Source: a virus
DNA: 61,287 nt
Virus record (IMG/VR): IMGVR_UViG_3300050014_000138
Location: 1-61,287 of that record
Direction: 5' to 3' (one strand)
Under the pieces are notes generated by a model that was not told the DNA's origin, made no database searches, and saw only the letters and a program-made list of their open reading frames with translations. Made by a program: the position numbers and the translations under genes. This document shows positions 48,612 to 57,223 of the stretch, piece after piece; positions within the stretch are counted from its first letter, which is position 1; the number at the start of each line of letters is the position of its first letter.

Positions 48612-49295
48612 ATGGATGAAATGTTATCTAATCGTATAAAAGAAGAAGTTTATTTTTGGGATATGTTTTTAAAAGAAACTACTGTCCCCAATCATCCAAG
48701 TAGAGAATACTTGTTAAAACAATTTAACAAAGAAATAGAAGGTTCTCCATACATTACAAATTTAATTGATACATTACAAACTTCAAAATGTAAAATACTT
48801 GATGTTGGATCTGGACCTATACCAGTTTTATACAAAAAATATAAAACAAATACACAAATTGTATGTGTTGATTTATTAGCAAAAGAGTATTATAAACTAT
48901 ATAAAAAGTATAGAATATATCCTCCAATCATTCCTTTAGAATGTGACTGTGAACATTTATCCGATGTTTTTCCAGAAGATTATTTTGATATAGTATATGC
49001 CAAAAACAGTATAGATCATACTCAGAATCCATTAAAATGTATAGAAGAAATGGTTCGTGTTAGTAATAGTTATGTTATGTTAGATAGTTATGTTAATACT
49101 GGTACAAGTCAACGTTTTAATGGATTACATCAATGGGATTTTTATGTGAACGACAATAGTTTCTTTATAAAACATAAAGATGGAAGTATTGTTCTTGTAA
49201 ATGATGCATTTCCAAATATAGAATGCGTTAATTATGTCGAACACTGGAGAGAAAATGAAGATTTTGAATCAATTAATGTTATAATAAAAAAATGA
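48612..49295 (+). CDS. SAM-dependent methyltransferase (tandem copy 1)
   Basis: 227 aa. ILDVGSGPIPVLYKKY (motif I), IVCVDLLAKEYYKLYKKYRI (motif II) and DIVYAKNSIDHTQNPLKCIEEMVRVS (motif IV). The next gene is a tandem homologue; the core from motif II to IV is nearly identical while the ends differ, and a 40-nt stretch is identical at DNA level. They probably methylate related sugar positions. Confidence 0.75.
   Translation: MDEMLSNRIKEEVYFWDMFLKETTVPNHPSREYLLKQFNKEIEGSPYITNLIDTLQTSKCKILDVGSGPIPVLYKKYKTNTQIVCVDLLAKEYYKLYKKYRIYPPIIPLECDCEHLSDVFPEDYFDIVYAKNSIDHTQNPLKCIEEMVRVSNSYVMLDSYVNTGTSQRFNGLHQWDFYVNDNSFFIKHKDGSIVLVNDAFPNIECVNYVEHWRENEDFESINVIIKK
49004..49043 (+). repeat. 40-nt identical repeat in tandem methyltransferase genes, copy 1
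   Basis: From AAACAGTATAGATCATACTC on, 40 nt are identical to 49690-49729, at the N-S-I-D-H-T-Q-N-P codons. Confidence 0.75.
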
Positions 49296-49984
49296 AGATT
49301 TCACAATTGAATGATGGGTTAACCAGGGAATTATTTTGTTGGGATGGATTTTTTTATTCTTCTACGAATGATAGAGATAAATTACATCGAAAATATTTAA
49401 ATAATAGATTAGATACAAATTTTTCAATTGGGAACCTTGTAAAATCAGCAATGGATCCAAATGAACAAGTATATAATATTTTAGATGTTGGATCAGGTCC
49501 ACTTCCATTCTTGGGTAGAAAATGGGATAATAAAGTTTTAAATATTATATGCGTAGATTTGTTGGCAGAAGAATATTATAAACTATATAAAAAGTATAGG
49601 ATATACCCTCCAAACATACCAATCAAATGTGATATTGAAAGTTTATCTGATATGTTTCCTGACAACTATTTTGATTTGGTTTATGCTAGAAACAGTATAG
49701 ATCATACTCAGAATCCATTAAAATGTATAAAAGAAATGATGGTTGTATCTAAAAAAACTATTTTATTGGAACATACTCTTAATGAAGGTTTAAAAGAACA
49801 ATATGATGGATTGCATCAATGGAATTTTAACATGAAAAATGAAAATTTTATAATAGGTGATAAAAATGGTGTTGAAACTGTTGTGAATAATGTTTTAACT
49901 AATGTTAGTATATGTTGTAATATTGGAGTTGAGGAAGAAGAAGGTCATGATAATTGGTTGTCGGTAATAATAAAAAAATTATGA
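49292..49984 (+). CDS. SAM-dependent methyltransferase (tandem copy 2)
   Basis: 230 aa, paralogue of the preceding gene: ILDVGSGPLPFLGRKW, IICVDLLAEEYYKLYKKYRI, DLVYARNSIDHTQNPLKCIKEM. N- and C-termini have diverged (different substrate-side regions). It starts at ATGA overlapping copy 1's stop and likewise overlaps the following GT4-like gene. Confidence 0.75.
   Translation: MKISQLNDGLTRELFCWDGFFYSSTNDRDKLHRKYLNNRLDTNFSIGNLVKSAMDPNEQVYNILDVGSGPLPFLGRKWDNKVLNIICVDLLAEEYYKLYKKYRIYPPNIPIKCDIESLSDMFPDNYFDLVYARNSIDHTQNPLKCIKEMMVVSKKTILLEHTLNEGLKEQYDGLHQWNFNMKNENFIIGDKNGVETVVNNVLTNVSICCNIGVEEEEGHDNWLSVIIKKL
49690..49729 (+). repeat. 40-nt identical repeat in tandem methyltransferase genes, copy 2
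   Basis: Identical to 49004-49043. A second shared block (TATTATAAACTATATAAAAA region, about 26 nt) lies about 120 nt upstream in each copy, suggesting recent duplication or gene conversion of the core. Confidence 0.75.
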
Positions 49985-50907
49985 ATATTTTATTGGTAGT
50001 TCATAGAACGTATCCATATCCTGGTGGATCGGAATATCTTGTTAAAGTTGTAAGTGAAGAATTGGATAGTCGTGGGCATAATGTTACAATTTTGACAGAT
50101 GTATGTGATTTAAATTATACTAAGATTAATATTACAACTGATAGAACTGAACTATTTAACGATAAATATGATTGGATTATTATACATGGATCGGATATGC
50201 CAACACAAAATTTTGCATTGGATAACATACAGAAGTTAAAAAGTAAAGTTTTTTACTGGATAATTTTTCCATCAAATAGTAAGTCCGCTATGAACGGACT
50301 ATATAATGCTAATAAATTAGGATATGGAACAAGTTTTGATTTGGATCATATAAAAAAGTTTAATCTTTTAAACAAATCCTATTTTATACGTTATTCTATA
50401 GACTCGAACGATTGTATTGGACGATATGGGTTTAAAACCAAGTATAACATAACAACTGATAAAATGATTTTGGCTTCTGCAAAGAATTCTAATCAATTAA
50501 TAACACATTTCAGAAACAATCCAATTGAAAACACTACGTTAGTAACATGTGGATATTACCCGCAAGGTACTATAGATGAAAGTAATATAAAAACGTTTTC
50601 CTTCAACAATAGGCAAGATTATTTAGATGCGTTAATTGAAAGTGATTATTATATATCCAATAGTTTGGAGGAGGGATTTGGACTTGTAATATTAGATTGT
50701 ATGCTAAATAAAATTCCATGGTTTTTTAGGCACACCGGCGGTGGTCTAGAGTTATATATGTATGGAAACCTATTTACTAGTATGGAAGATTTATTTTATA
50801 AAATTAGAAATTGTGACATAAATAAAGTTAACCTTGCATACGATTATGTCATTTCTAATAGATTATCTAAAAATATAGGCGATGATTTTGAAAATGCGTT
50901 AAAATAA
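49981..50907 (+). CDS. GT4-like glycosyltransferase
   Basis: 308 aa from ATG at 49981 (ATGA overlap with the methyltransferase stop). ILLVVHRTYPYPGGSEYLVKVVSEEL is the standard GT4 N-terminus with its PGGSE loop. The donor domain contains ILASAKNSNQLITHF and SNSLEEGFGLVILDCMLNKIPWFFRHTGGG (EGFGL..lD with D for the second E). It is shorter than usual GT4s. It is the last gene of the second glycan island. Confidence 0.75.
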   Translation: MNILLVVHRTYPYPGGSEYLVKVVSEELDSRGHNVTILTDVCDLNYTKINITTDRTELFNDKYDWIIIHGSDMPTQNFALDNIQKLKSKVFYWIIFPSNSKSAMNGLYNANKLGYGTSFDLDHIKKFNLLNKSYFIRYSIDSNDCIGRYGFKTKYNITTDKMILASAKNSNQLITHFRNNPIENTTLVTCGYYPQGTIDESNIKTFSFNNRQDYLDALIESDYYISNSLEEGFGLVILDCMLNKIPWFFRHTGGGLELYMYGNLFTSMEDLFYKIRNCDINKVNLAYDYVISNRLSKNIGDDFENALK

Positions 50908-50955
50908 TACATTATTTTAGTGGTTATATATCATATAGTTTGCCCGTTGTGTTTT

Positions 50956-50964
50956 ATATTTATA
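50956..50964 (+). promoter_or_regulatory. ATATTTATA-type start-proximal motif
   Basis: ATATTTATA, then 7 nt (CACATAT), then ATG at 50972: same motif, longer gap than the 3-nt group. The 64-nt gap before this gene holds no other good promoter. Confidence 0.35.
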
Positions 50965-50971
50965 CACATAT

Positions 50972-52372
50972 ATGAGCGATTATAAGAAATACCTTTTGCG
51001 TCAGTTGGGCATTAAAGAGTCTCAACTTCCACGTTCCGTTGTAGAAAAAAATGAATTTCCTGGTATAGATCCAGACGAATTGGAAGCGGGGACTAAAGAT
51101 GAAGAGGGAGAACATAATATGTCTCCTGAGAAAGCTAAACAAACGGCAATTCAACATCTTAAAGAACCAGATCAAGCGCATTATTATAGTGGAATGGAAA
51201 AGGCGCAAGAAAAAGGTATGTTGAAAGATATGCTTATGGGAAAAGTTCCATCAGCAGCGCAACAAATGGTATCCCCTACGGCAATACGTGTTCCAATAAT
51301 TGGAGTATCAGTTAGAGGTAGTTCTACGGGTGGACTTCCATCGGGAATAGATCAAACTCAAAAAAATATTACTCCATCTAACTTTGGTGGATATCAAAAA
51401 ATTCCAGTAGATTCGCCTAATAGTAAACTTATAAATAAAACTCCAGTTAATCCTCAGATTGGTTCTGATGAACCAATTGCTAATACAACTGAACCAACTC
51501 CAGAAGATCCACATCCACATCAGTCTCAGAATTCATCTGGTGAACCTCCACAAGCAGTTACGGGAGCATCTACAGATAGTGATAATTCGCTTACATTAAA
51601 ATCTGCAATGCCTAAAGAAATTGATATTGATGTATCTGAAGAAGATGATCATAAGTTTGAACCCGTTGCAGATGAAAATCCAGAATCAACTTCTCCTAAT
51701 AAAGAAGGTATGGTGAATGAAGGTAAACATAAAGCAGGGTGTAAATGTGGATTTTGTGCTAATAAAGGAACTTTCGGAAAGAAGAAAAAAGAAAATGATG
51801 ATTCCGATGATAAAGATGAATCTGATAAAGACGACAAGAACGATTACAAAGTTAAAAAGAAATTTGGAAAAGATGAGGAAGAAGTAAATGAAACATTTGC
51901 TCGTCATAAAAAGTTTCTAAATAATAAACTTTCAGAATCTACTGAAAAAGTAAAATGTAAAAAATGTGGAAAAATGTTTACTCCAAATTATGGAGAGTAT
52001 AGTAGATGTCCTGATTGCCTTGCGTCAGAACATGAGGCTGGTGAAAAGGCAACTGGTGTTCAAGAAAATGTAAAAATACCTACAGAAAAATTAATATCTA
52101 TTAATGAGTCATTACGTGCTAAGTTTTTAACAGGTAATGGGTTATCTGAAAAAGAATCAAAACTTTCACGTAGAGTTAATGCAGCATTAAATATGAGGAA
52201 GGCGAATGAAGGAATTGCAACAACTGCATTGGCTGCTTATGGTGCAGGAGCACTTGCTCGAAATGTATATGATTCTGGTAAACGGTTTTTACAAACAAGA
52301 AAATGTAAAAAATGTGGAAAGATAAAAACTGATTGTAAATGTAAAGATAATACACAATCAGATAAAAAATAA
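50972..52372 (+). CDS. large probable virion-associated protein with zinc ribbons
   Basis: 466 aa, modular. Residues 1-30: MSDYKKYLLRQLGIKES. About 45-80: EHNMSPEKAKQTAIQHLKEPDQAHYY, resembling the DUF5661 'eHt.dp..A..IA.dHL.E.pdYY' motif. About 115-250: a long Pro/Ser/Thr/Asp-rich linker. Then cysteine clusters CKCGFC, CKKCG...CPDC and CKKCG...CKC (three likely zinc sites), and a short hydrophobic TTALAAYGAGALARNVY. The acidic/basic block DDSDDKDESDKDDKN resembles disordered scaffold segments. Its role is unknown; the context is late/structural. Confidence 0.5.
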   Translation: MSDYKKYLLRQLGIKESQLPRSVVEKNEFPGIDPDELEAGTKDEEGEHNMSPEKAKQTAIQHLKEPDQAHYYSGMEKAQEKGMLKDMLMGKVPSAAQQMVSPTAIRVPIIGVSVRGSSTGGLPSGIDQTQKNITPSNFGGYQKIPVDSPNSKLINKTPVNPQIGSDEPIANTTEPTPEDPHPHQSQNSSGEPPQAVTGASTDSDNSLTLKSAMPKEIDIDVSEEDDHKFEPVADENPESTSPNKEGMVNEGKHKAGCKCGFCANKGTFGKKKKENDDSDDKDESDKDDKNDYKVKKKFGKDEEEVNETFARHKKFLNNKLSESTEKVKCKKCGKMFTPNYGEYSRCPDCLASEHEAGEKATGVQENVKIPTEKLISINESLRAKFLTGNGLSEKESKLSRRVNAALNMRKANEGIATTALAAYGAGALARNVYDSGKRFLQTRKCKKCGKIKTDCKCKDNTQSDKK

Positions 52373-52375
52373 TCT

Positions 52376-53212
52376 ATGTCTGAACAATTGACTAACCCTC
52401 AAGAAACGAATGGGAGTCCAGAGTTAAAACAGAAACTTGGCTCCCTATATGTATATCTTGCACAGAAACTTGGGATTAAATCATCACCAAGTAAAGTAGT
52501 GTTTACTAAAAATATAAAAAATGCAGAAAATCCATTCGGATTAACTGGGTATTATGATCAAAAAACACGAATTATTAGATTATACGTTACGGATAGACAT
52601 GAAACCGATATTCTACGTTCATTTGCTCATGAAATAATTCATCATTGGCAAAATGAACGTGGAACTCTCAATCCTGTGGGGAAACCTGAACCAGCAAAAT
52701 CACATTATGCACAAACTGATTCAAATCTTCGGAGAAGAGAAATGGAAGCATATTTGTTTGGAAATATATTATTTCGTGATTGGCAAGATGAAAATAGATA
52801 TGGACCTCCATCGGTTCAACCAGTTCTTCCACAACCTTTAGACGAAAATTTAGAGTTGTCAGATGGTAGAGGATTGAGACTTAAGGTTCAAGAGTTTGTT
52901 AAACAGTTAATAGGTGATGGAGTACTAAATTCACGACATAGAAAATTAACATCTGGAGATATGGATCCTTCAGATTTTGCTGAAGATTTACAACACAAAT
53001 TAATATCATCTATTGAAGAATGGATTCAGACAGTTAATAATCGTGGGAACTGGGAAAACCAGTCTGATATGATTAAAGAAAATAATGTGGTTTGTCAGAA
53101 TTGTGGACATGGGTGTAATTATTCCCAAGTAGGAGAATGTTGTATGGGAGCTATAAAATGTCCTAATTGTAAAATGACTATGAATCAAGAAGGAATAGTA
53201 TATGGCGGATGA
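52376..53212 (+). CDS. zinc metallopeptidase-like protein
   Basis: 278 aa. FAHEIIHHWQNERG holds H85-E-x-x-H89; RRREMEAYLFG about 35 residues later offers a Glu as third ligand, a gluzincin-like arrangement. The C-terminus has a separate zinc ribbon (CQNCGHGCNY...CCMGAIKCPNC). It sits in the late gene block between the 50972 protein and another probable virion protein (10-nt overlap). It may process a virion protein or act on the host envelope. No signal peptide is present. Confidence 0.65.
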   Translation: MSEQLTNPQETNGSPELKQKLGSLYVYLAQKLGIKSSPSKVVFTKNIKNAENPFGLTGYYDQKTRIIRLYVTDRHETDILRSFAHEIIHHWQNERGTLNPVGKPEPAKSHYAQTDSNLRRREMEAYLFGNILFRDWQDENRYGPPSVQPVLPQPLDENLELSDGRGLRLKVQEFVKQLIGDGVLNSRHRKLTSGDMDPSDFAEDLQHKLISSIEEWIQTVNNRGNWENQSDMIKENNVVCQNCGHGCNYSQVGECCMGAIKCPNCKMTMNQEGIVYGG

Positions 53213-53648
53213 ATTTGAAAATATTAATAGTAGAATACCTGATTTATCTTCAGCACTTGCCCAACGTATAGCATCTAAATCAGGAACTAATATTAATGGA
53301 ACATTACCACCTCCTGGAACGGTTGATCCTTATAAGATAATGCTTAAGAGAAAACAGGATGAAATTGGTGAAGTAGATCCAAATACAATTCAAAAATGGC
53401 CCGATGATTCGGTTAAAAAATTACAAGATTATTGTAATAAAATGGGAATTTATGGGTATAATAGTGGACGAATGAACCCACTTGCGGCTTTAGCATTATT
53501 AAAAAAACAATTTGGAGATGATTATACCGATGTTCCTTTAGAGCAGCGTGTTCCAGAAGGTTATGAAAAACGTGGTACACCTTCTGGATATGGTCCTAAC
53601 TATCCATATACTCAGGCAATGAATAAAAAACAGATAATCCACGGATAA
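53202..53648 (+). CDS. hypothetical late protein
   Basis: 148 aa. The first 60 residues are flexible (GTLPPPGTVDPYK). A helical core IQKWPDDSVKKLQDYCNKMGIYGYNSGRMNPLAALALLKKQFGDDY follows, then a Gly/Pro/Tyr-rich tail. It overlaps the metallopeptidase by 11 nt. Not recognised; probably virion-associated by context. Confidence 0.5.
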   Translation: MADEFENINSRIPDLSSALAQRIASKSGTNINGTLPPPGTVDPYKIMLKRKQDEIGEVDPNTIQKWPDDSVKKLQDYCNKMGIYGYNSGRMNPLAALALLKKQFGDDYTDVPLEQRVPEGYEKRGTPSGYGPNYPYTQAMNKKQIIHG

Positions 53649-53677
53649 ATTTGTTATAAGTTAAATAAGTTAATTTT

Positions 53678-54601
53678 ATGAAGATATATAATATAAAAAA
53701 TATTGGGTTGATTATTGTTTTAGCACTGTCAATGTTAGTTACAAGTTGTAGTACCAGTGGCACTTATGGTGAACGTTCTATAAAAGAAGATGCTGGCAAA
53801 TCAAAAATTGAACAGGTTGATAAAAGTATAAACAATAACAATATAAAGAGACTGGATTATATTGGGGAGTATAGTTACGGTATTCAATATTCATTAGACC
53901 AAACCAATAATATAATAATGATTGAACAATTAAATAAAAGGATACAATCATTAAGTAATTTGCCGTCCATTGAGAAGATGAAATCAATGGAATTATTGGT
54001 TAATGAATTAAAGACAAATAACAATACATTATTACTCAAAAAGGATACCGAGATAGAAATTTTACAAAATAAAAATAAACAATTAACTATAGATAAAGAT
54101 ACCGCAGTGAATAATTATATTATATTAGCACATAATGCGTCATTACAGGCAGATACTTTTCAAGTATCATTAAATGAATATAAAGGTTGGTTTGGATTAA
54201 AAGCCGTATGGTTGGGATTAGTGCAATTTACTACCACTTCGTTTTGGACACTAATTATAATTGGGGTTATATTGTTGGTATTAAGAATATTTACATCTAC
54301 TAATCCTATTGCAGGGGCAATATTTAGTATATTCAATGTAATAGGTGGATATTTTATTAAATTCATTAAAGTATTAATACCTAAAGCAGTTGAATATTCA
54401 GGCAACATAGCAACAACTGCATATACCAATATGAAATCATTATTAACAAAAATAGTGGATAATATACAAGCCCTCAAAGATATGCAAACAAAATTGGGGC
54501 ATGATATTACGTTGAAAGAATTATTTGTTGAATTAGATAAGAGTCTGGACGTTAACGAAAAAGAAGTAATTGATAAGATAAAGAAGGGGTTGGGGTATTA
54601 A
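53678..54601 (+). CDS. envelope-spanning lipoprotein (spanin-like architecture)
   Basis: 307 aa. MKIYNIKNIGLIIVLALSML then V-T-S-C24: a signal peptidase II lipobox, so an outer-membrane or membrane-attached lipoprotein. Residues about 75-150 are a long coiled coil (NKRIQSLSNL...IEILQNKNKQLTIDKD). About 185-235 are one or two transmembrane helices (FWTLIIIGVILLVLRIF; IFSIFNVIGGYFIKFI), then a 70-aa charged helical tail. N-terminal lipid anchor, periplasmic coiled coil and downstream TM is the layout of u-spanins, though the cytoplasmic tail is long for one. No holin or endolysin is visible beside it. Confidence 0.6.
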   Translation: MKIYNIKNIGLIIVLALSMLVTSCSTSGTYGERSIKEDAGKSKIEQVDKSINNNNIKRLDYIGEYSYGIQYSLDQTNNIIMIEQLNKRIQSLSNLPSIEKMKSMELLVNELKTNNNTLLLKKDTEIEILQNKNKQLTIDKDTAVNNYIILAHNASLQADTFQVSLNEYKGWFGLKAVWLGLVQFTTTSFWTLIIIGVILLVLRIFTSTNPIAGAIFSIFNVIGGYFIKFIKVLIPKAVEYSGNIATTAYTNMKSLLTKIVDNIQALKDMQTKLGHDITLKELFVELDKSLDVNEKEVIDKIKKGLGY

Positions 54602-54604
54602 ACA

Positions 54605-54613
54605 ATATTTATG
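54605..54613 (+). promoter_or_regulatory. ATATTTATA-like motif
   Basis: ATATTTATG, overlapping a possible ATG at 54611 and 18 nt before the preferred ATG at 54632. A weaker member of the motif group. Confidence 0.25.
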
Positions 54614-54631
54614 TATAACGATTATAAAATT

Positions 54632-54976
54632 ATGAAAAAACAAGATTTAAAAAATGTTATTAAGGAGGTTGTTCGTGAAAGTTTGAACGAATGTGAATAC
54701 AAACAACTTTTGAAAGAAGTTTCTCCTCCTGGAGAAAAATCTGAAAAAATGATTCAACACGTTAAAGCATCGTTGCGTAAATCTCATCCAGATTGGAGTG
54801 AAGATAAAATTACAGGAGTTGCAATAGCAACTGGATGGAAAGCATATAATAATGGAAGTGTAAAAGAAGCAGGATTAACAAGTGAGACTGCTTATAAGAT
54901 TCAGGGTCCAAGTTCAAAGACATTTGATGACTCACAACAGTTTCCAGATGCGGTAAATAATCCAGAAAACGCATAA
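54632..54976 (+). CDS. conserved phage late-type protein
   Basis: 114 aa from ATG at 54632 (MKKQDLKNVIKEVVRESL); an in-frame ATG at 54611 would add 7 residues. Residues about 35-70, PPGEKSEKMIQHVKASLRKSHPDWSEDKITGVAIATGWKAYN, match a motif frequent in phage proteins ('ekmv.hvK.s..k......e..AyaIAwa..yk'). Function unknown. It follows the lipoprotein. Confidence 0.55.
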   Translation: MKKQDLKNVIKEVVRESLNECEYKQLLKEVSPPGEKSEKMIQHVKASLRKSHPDWSEDKITGVAIATGWKAYNNGSVKEAGLTSETAYKIQGPSSKTFDDSQQFPDAVNNPENA

Positions 54977-54991
54977 ACATATTAAAATAAG

Positions 54992-55020
54992 TTGCAATTT
55001 AATTGAATTTAAGTCATAAT
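54992..55020 (+). promoter_or_regulatory. sigma70-like promoter
   Basis: TTGCAA (54992-54997), a 17-nt spacer, and CATAAT (55015-55020). The 64-nt leader carries AAGGA before ATG 55085. It would drive the helicase unit. Confidence 0.5.
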
Positions 55021-55084
55021 ATGAACCGTGATAATATATTATGATTATTGTTAGTTATATCACACAGACACTAAGGAAAATTAT

Positions 55085-55393
55085 ATGACGTTTTATGTAG
55101 TTGATACAACACTAAATCCGCCTCAAACGAGGCAATTTGAATACTATACACAAATTGTAAAGTATCTTGAGGAAATGTGTCAAAGAACATTTGGACAAAG
55201 TAGGAAATCCAGAATGCTAATGTTAGAAGAAATTGGTTATGGGTATGATGATACTCAAGGAGTTTCGTTTGTTAGATCCATGGCAGAAAAATTTAATATG
55301 GGAATATATAGAAACGATGCGGGAAATGTTCATCCAATGAGATGTGATATAGCAAATGTTGCATTGTATCAAAACGAAGATTTTGGGAATTAA
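55085..55393 (+). CDS. conserved hypothetical protein
   Basis: 102 aa, with Shine-Dalgarno AAGGAA 7 nt upstream. QFEYYTQIVKYLEEMCQRTFGQSRKSRMLMLEEIGYGYDD, then FNMGIYRN. The compact arrangement looks conserved (it reads like a family of short phage proteins), but I cannot name a function. It is transcribed just ahead of the helicase. Confidence 0.5.
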   Translation: MTFYVVDTTLNPPQTRQFEYYTQIVKYLEEMCQRTFGQSRKSRMLMLEEIGYGYDDTQGVSFVRSMAEKFNMGIYRNDAGNVHPMRCDIANVALYQNEDFGN

Positions 55394-55409
55394 TAATATT
55401 AAATAAGTT

Positions 55410-57026
55410 ATGTTAGATATTCGGTGGAGTTCACCAACAGAAATTAAAGATGGGTTCACTTCTAAGTGGAAACGGGAGTGGTGCATTCCAACCGAAATGA
55501 CTAATGGATTTTTTGAATTTTGGAAGCGTAATCGGTTCAAACTTCTATCTGAAGGATTTACTGTAACTAAAAGTAAATTGACTGGAAAGTGGTATTTATA
55601 TGAAACGAAAGATGATGTATCTTTGTTTAAATCTTTTGGAACTTCCGAACCTTCTAATAAACCCGTTGTTAAGTTTGAGTTACCTCCATATGATATAATA
55701 AAAAAAGATGGTCTTCGTTCATGGCAAGTTGGTGCGGTTGGTAAAATAATTTCTGCAATAAATCATTGGGGATCTGCGATTGACGGTTCTGAGTTAGGTA
55801 CTGGAAAAACCTATACTTCATGTGGAGTAGCTAGAGAAATGGATATACCATTTGTTATTGTATGCCCAAAACCAGTCATACATCAATGGAATAAAGTTAT
55901 TAAAAATCATTTTAAATTAAATGATTCTTTTAAAGGAATAATAAATTACGAACTTCTTATTCGTGGTAGAAAAGATTCTAACATAGCTTCTTATGTTTTA
56001 AGCCGACAAACTAAACGTAAACGGTTTGAATGGAAAGTCCCAAAAAAGACTCTTATTATATGGGATGAAGCTCACCGATTAAAAAACTGGAAAACAAAAG
56101 CATCCAAATCTTGCATAGAAGCATATAAACAAGGTTATCATCAATTGTTTTTGAGTGCTACACTAGCATCTAGTCCTCTTGATTTAAGAACAGTTGGTAC
56201 ATGTACAGGATTGTTTACTACAGCAAAAGAATATTATACGTGGGCAAAAGAGCATGGTGTGTATCTTGGTAATTGGGGTATGGAATTTAATAATGATCCA
56301 AAAGTATTAAAAAAGATACATACATACTTGTTTGAGCATCGTGGGGTAAGGTTATTAAGAGATATTATTCCAAACTTCCCAGAAACTGAAATCATCGTTA
56401 ATTCATATGATATGGATGAAGAAAGTGCAAGTAAAATACGAGATATCTATGATGAAATGAAGAAGGAGTTAAAAGTATTAACTACTAAAGAAAAACAGGA
56501 TGAAAGTGAAATGGCAATTAGAATTAGAGCACTTCAAAAAACTGAAATGTTAAAAGTTCCTTTAATGGAGGAAATGATTAGGGAAAGTATGGATGCTGGA
56601 ATGTCTGTTGTAGTATTTTTGAACTATTCAGATTCCATAGATGCGTTAGCAAGTCGTATGAATACTACATGTATTTATGATGGAAGAAATCAAAAAATAA
56701 GACAACGGAATATTGAATTGTTTCAATCTAATAAAGAAACACTTCTTATTACTAATATTGCTGCTGCAAGAGAGGGGTTAAATTTACAAGATTTGGATGG
56801 TAAACATCCTCGCTTATCACTTATATCTCCAACATATTCCATTGTCCATATAAAACAAGCGTTAGGACGTATTCATAGAGAAAGTTCTATGTCAAAAAGT
56901 ATCCAGAAGATAATTTATGTAGCAAATACTCAAGAAGATAATGTTGTTGATAGAATCGGTCAAAAATTGGAAAATCTTACATTAATAAATAATGGTGAAG
57001 TAACGGATAATGATTTAAAGATATAA
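55410..57026 (+). CDS. SF2 helicase, SNF2/UvsW-like
   Basis: 538 aa. Motif I G-T-G-K133-T, motif II D219-E-A-H, motif III FLSATLAS, motif V-like TNIAAAREGLNLQDLD, and motif VI IKQALGRIHRES: both RecA lobes of an SF2 (SNF2-type) ATPase. The 110-residue N-terminus resembles the small DNA-binding lobe of T4 UvsW, which unwinds branched recombination and origin R-loop intermediates. A SNF2-type remodeller without UvsW function is the alternative. Confidence 0.8.
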   Translation: MLDIRWSSPTEIKDGFTSKWKREWCIPTEMTNGFFEFWKRNRFKLLSEGFTVTKSKLTGKWYLYETKDDVSLFKSFGTSEPSNKPVVKFELPPYDIIKKDGLRSWQVGAVGKIISAINHWGSAIDGSELGTGKTYTSCGVAREMDIPFVIVCPKPVIHQWNKVIKNHFKLNDSFKGIINYELLIRGRKDSNIASYVLSRQTKRKRFEWKVPKKTLIIWDEAHRLKNWKTKASKSCIEAYKQGYHQLFLSATLASSPLDLRTVGTCTGLFTTAKEYYTWAKEHGVYLGNWGMEFNNDPKVLKKIHTYLFEHRGVRLLRDIIPNFPETEIIVNSYDMDEESASKIRDIYDEMKKELKVLTTKEKQDESEMAIRIRALQKTEMLKVPLMEEMIRESMDAGMSVVVFLNYSDSIDALASRMNTTCIYDGRNQKIRQRNIELFQSNKETLLITNIAAAREGLNLQDLDGKHPRLSLISPTYSIVHIKQALGRIHRESSMSKSIQKIIYVANTQEDNVVDRIGQKLENLTLINNGEVTDNDLKI

Positions 57027-57064
57027 TAAATATTTCTACGTTATATTTATATAAAAAGAAAGTT

Positions 57065-57223
57065 ATGGGAAGAAAATTAAAATCTAAAGAAGAAAAAGAT
57101 GAAAAACGAAGAGACAGACAAAACCGATACTATACCCGTCACAAAGAACGACTTAAACAAAGTAGAATGGATTATTATTGGCGGAAAAAAGAAATGGAAA
57201 AGAAATTGCCCCAATTGCCATAA
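57065..57223 (+). CDS. small basic protein overlapped by endonuclease gene
   Basis: 52 aa from ATG at 57065 to TAA at 57221-57223, with AAAGAAAG upstream. MGRKLKSKEEKDEKRRDRQ, then NRYYTRHKERLKQSRMDYYWRKKEME: the repeating 'RxRxxRYYxxHKExxxxxxxxYYxxxK' helix is typical of short phage DNA- or RNA-binding helical proteins. The homing endonuclease at 57099 starts inside it in another frame, so 125 nt are shared. Confidence 0.55.
   Translation: MGRKLKSKEEKDEKRRDRQNRYYTRHKERLKQSRMDYYWRKKEMEKKLPQLP

Noticed and set aside
50972-52372. Gp44-like or capsid assignment for the 466-aa protein
   Set aside because: No coat-protein or ATPase motif; only zinc ribbons, a DUF5661-like segment and disordered linkers are visible.
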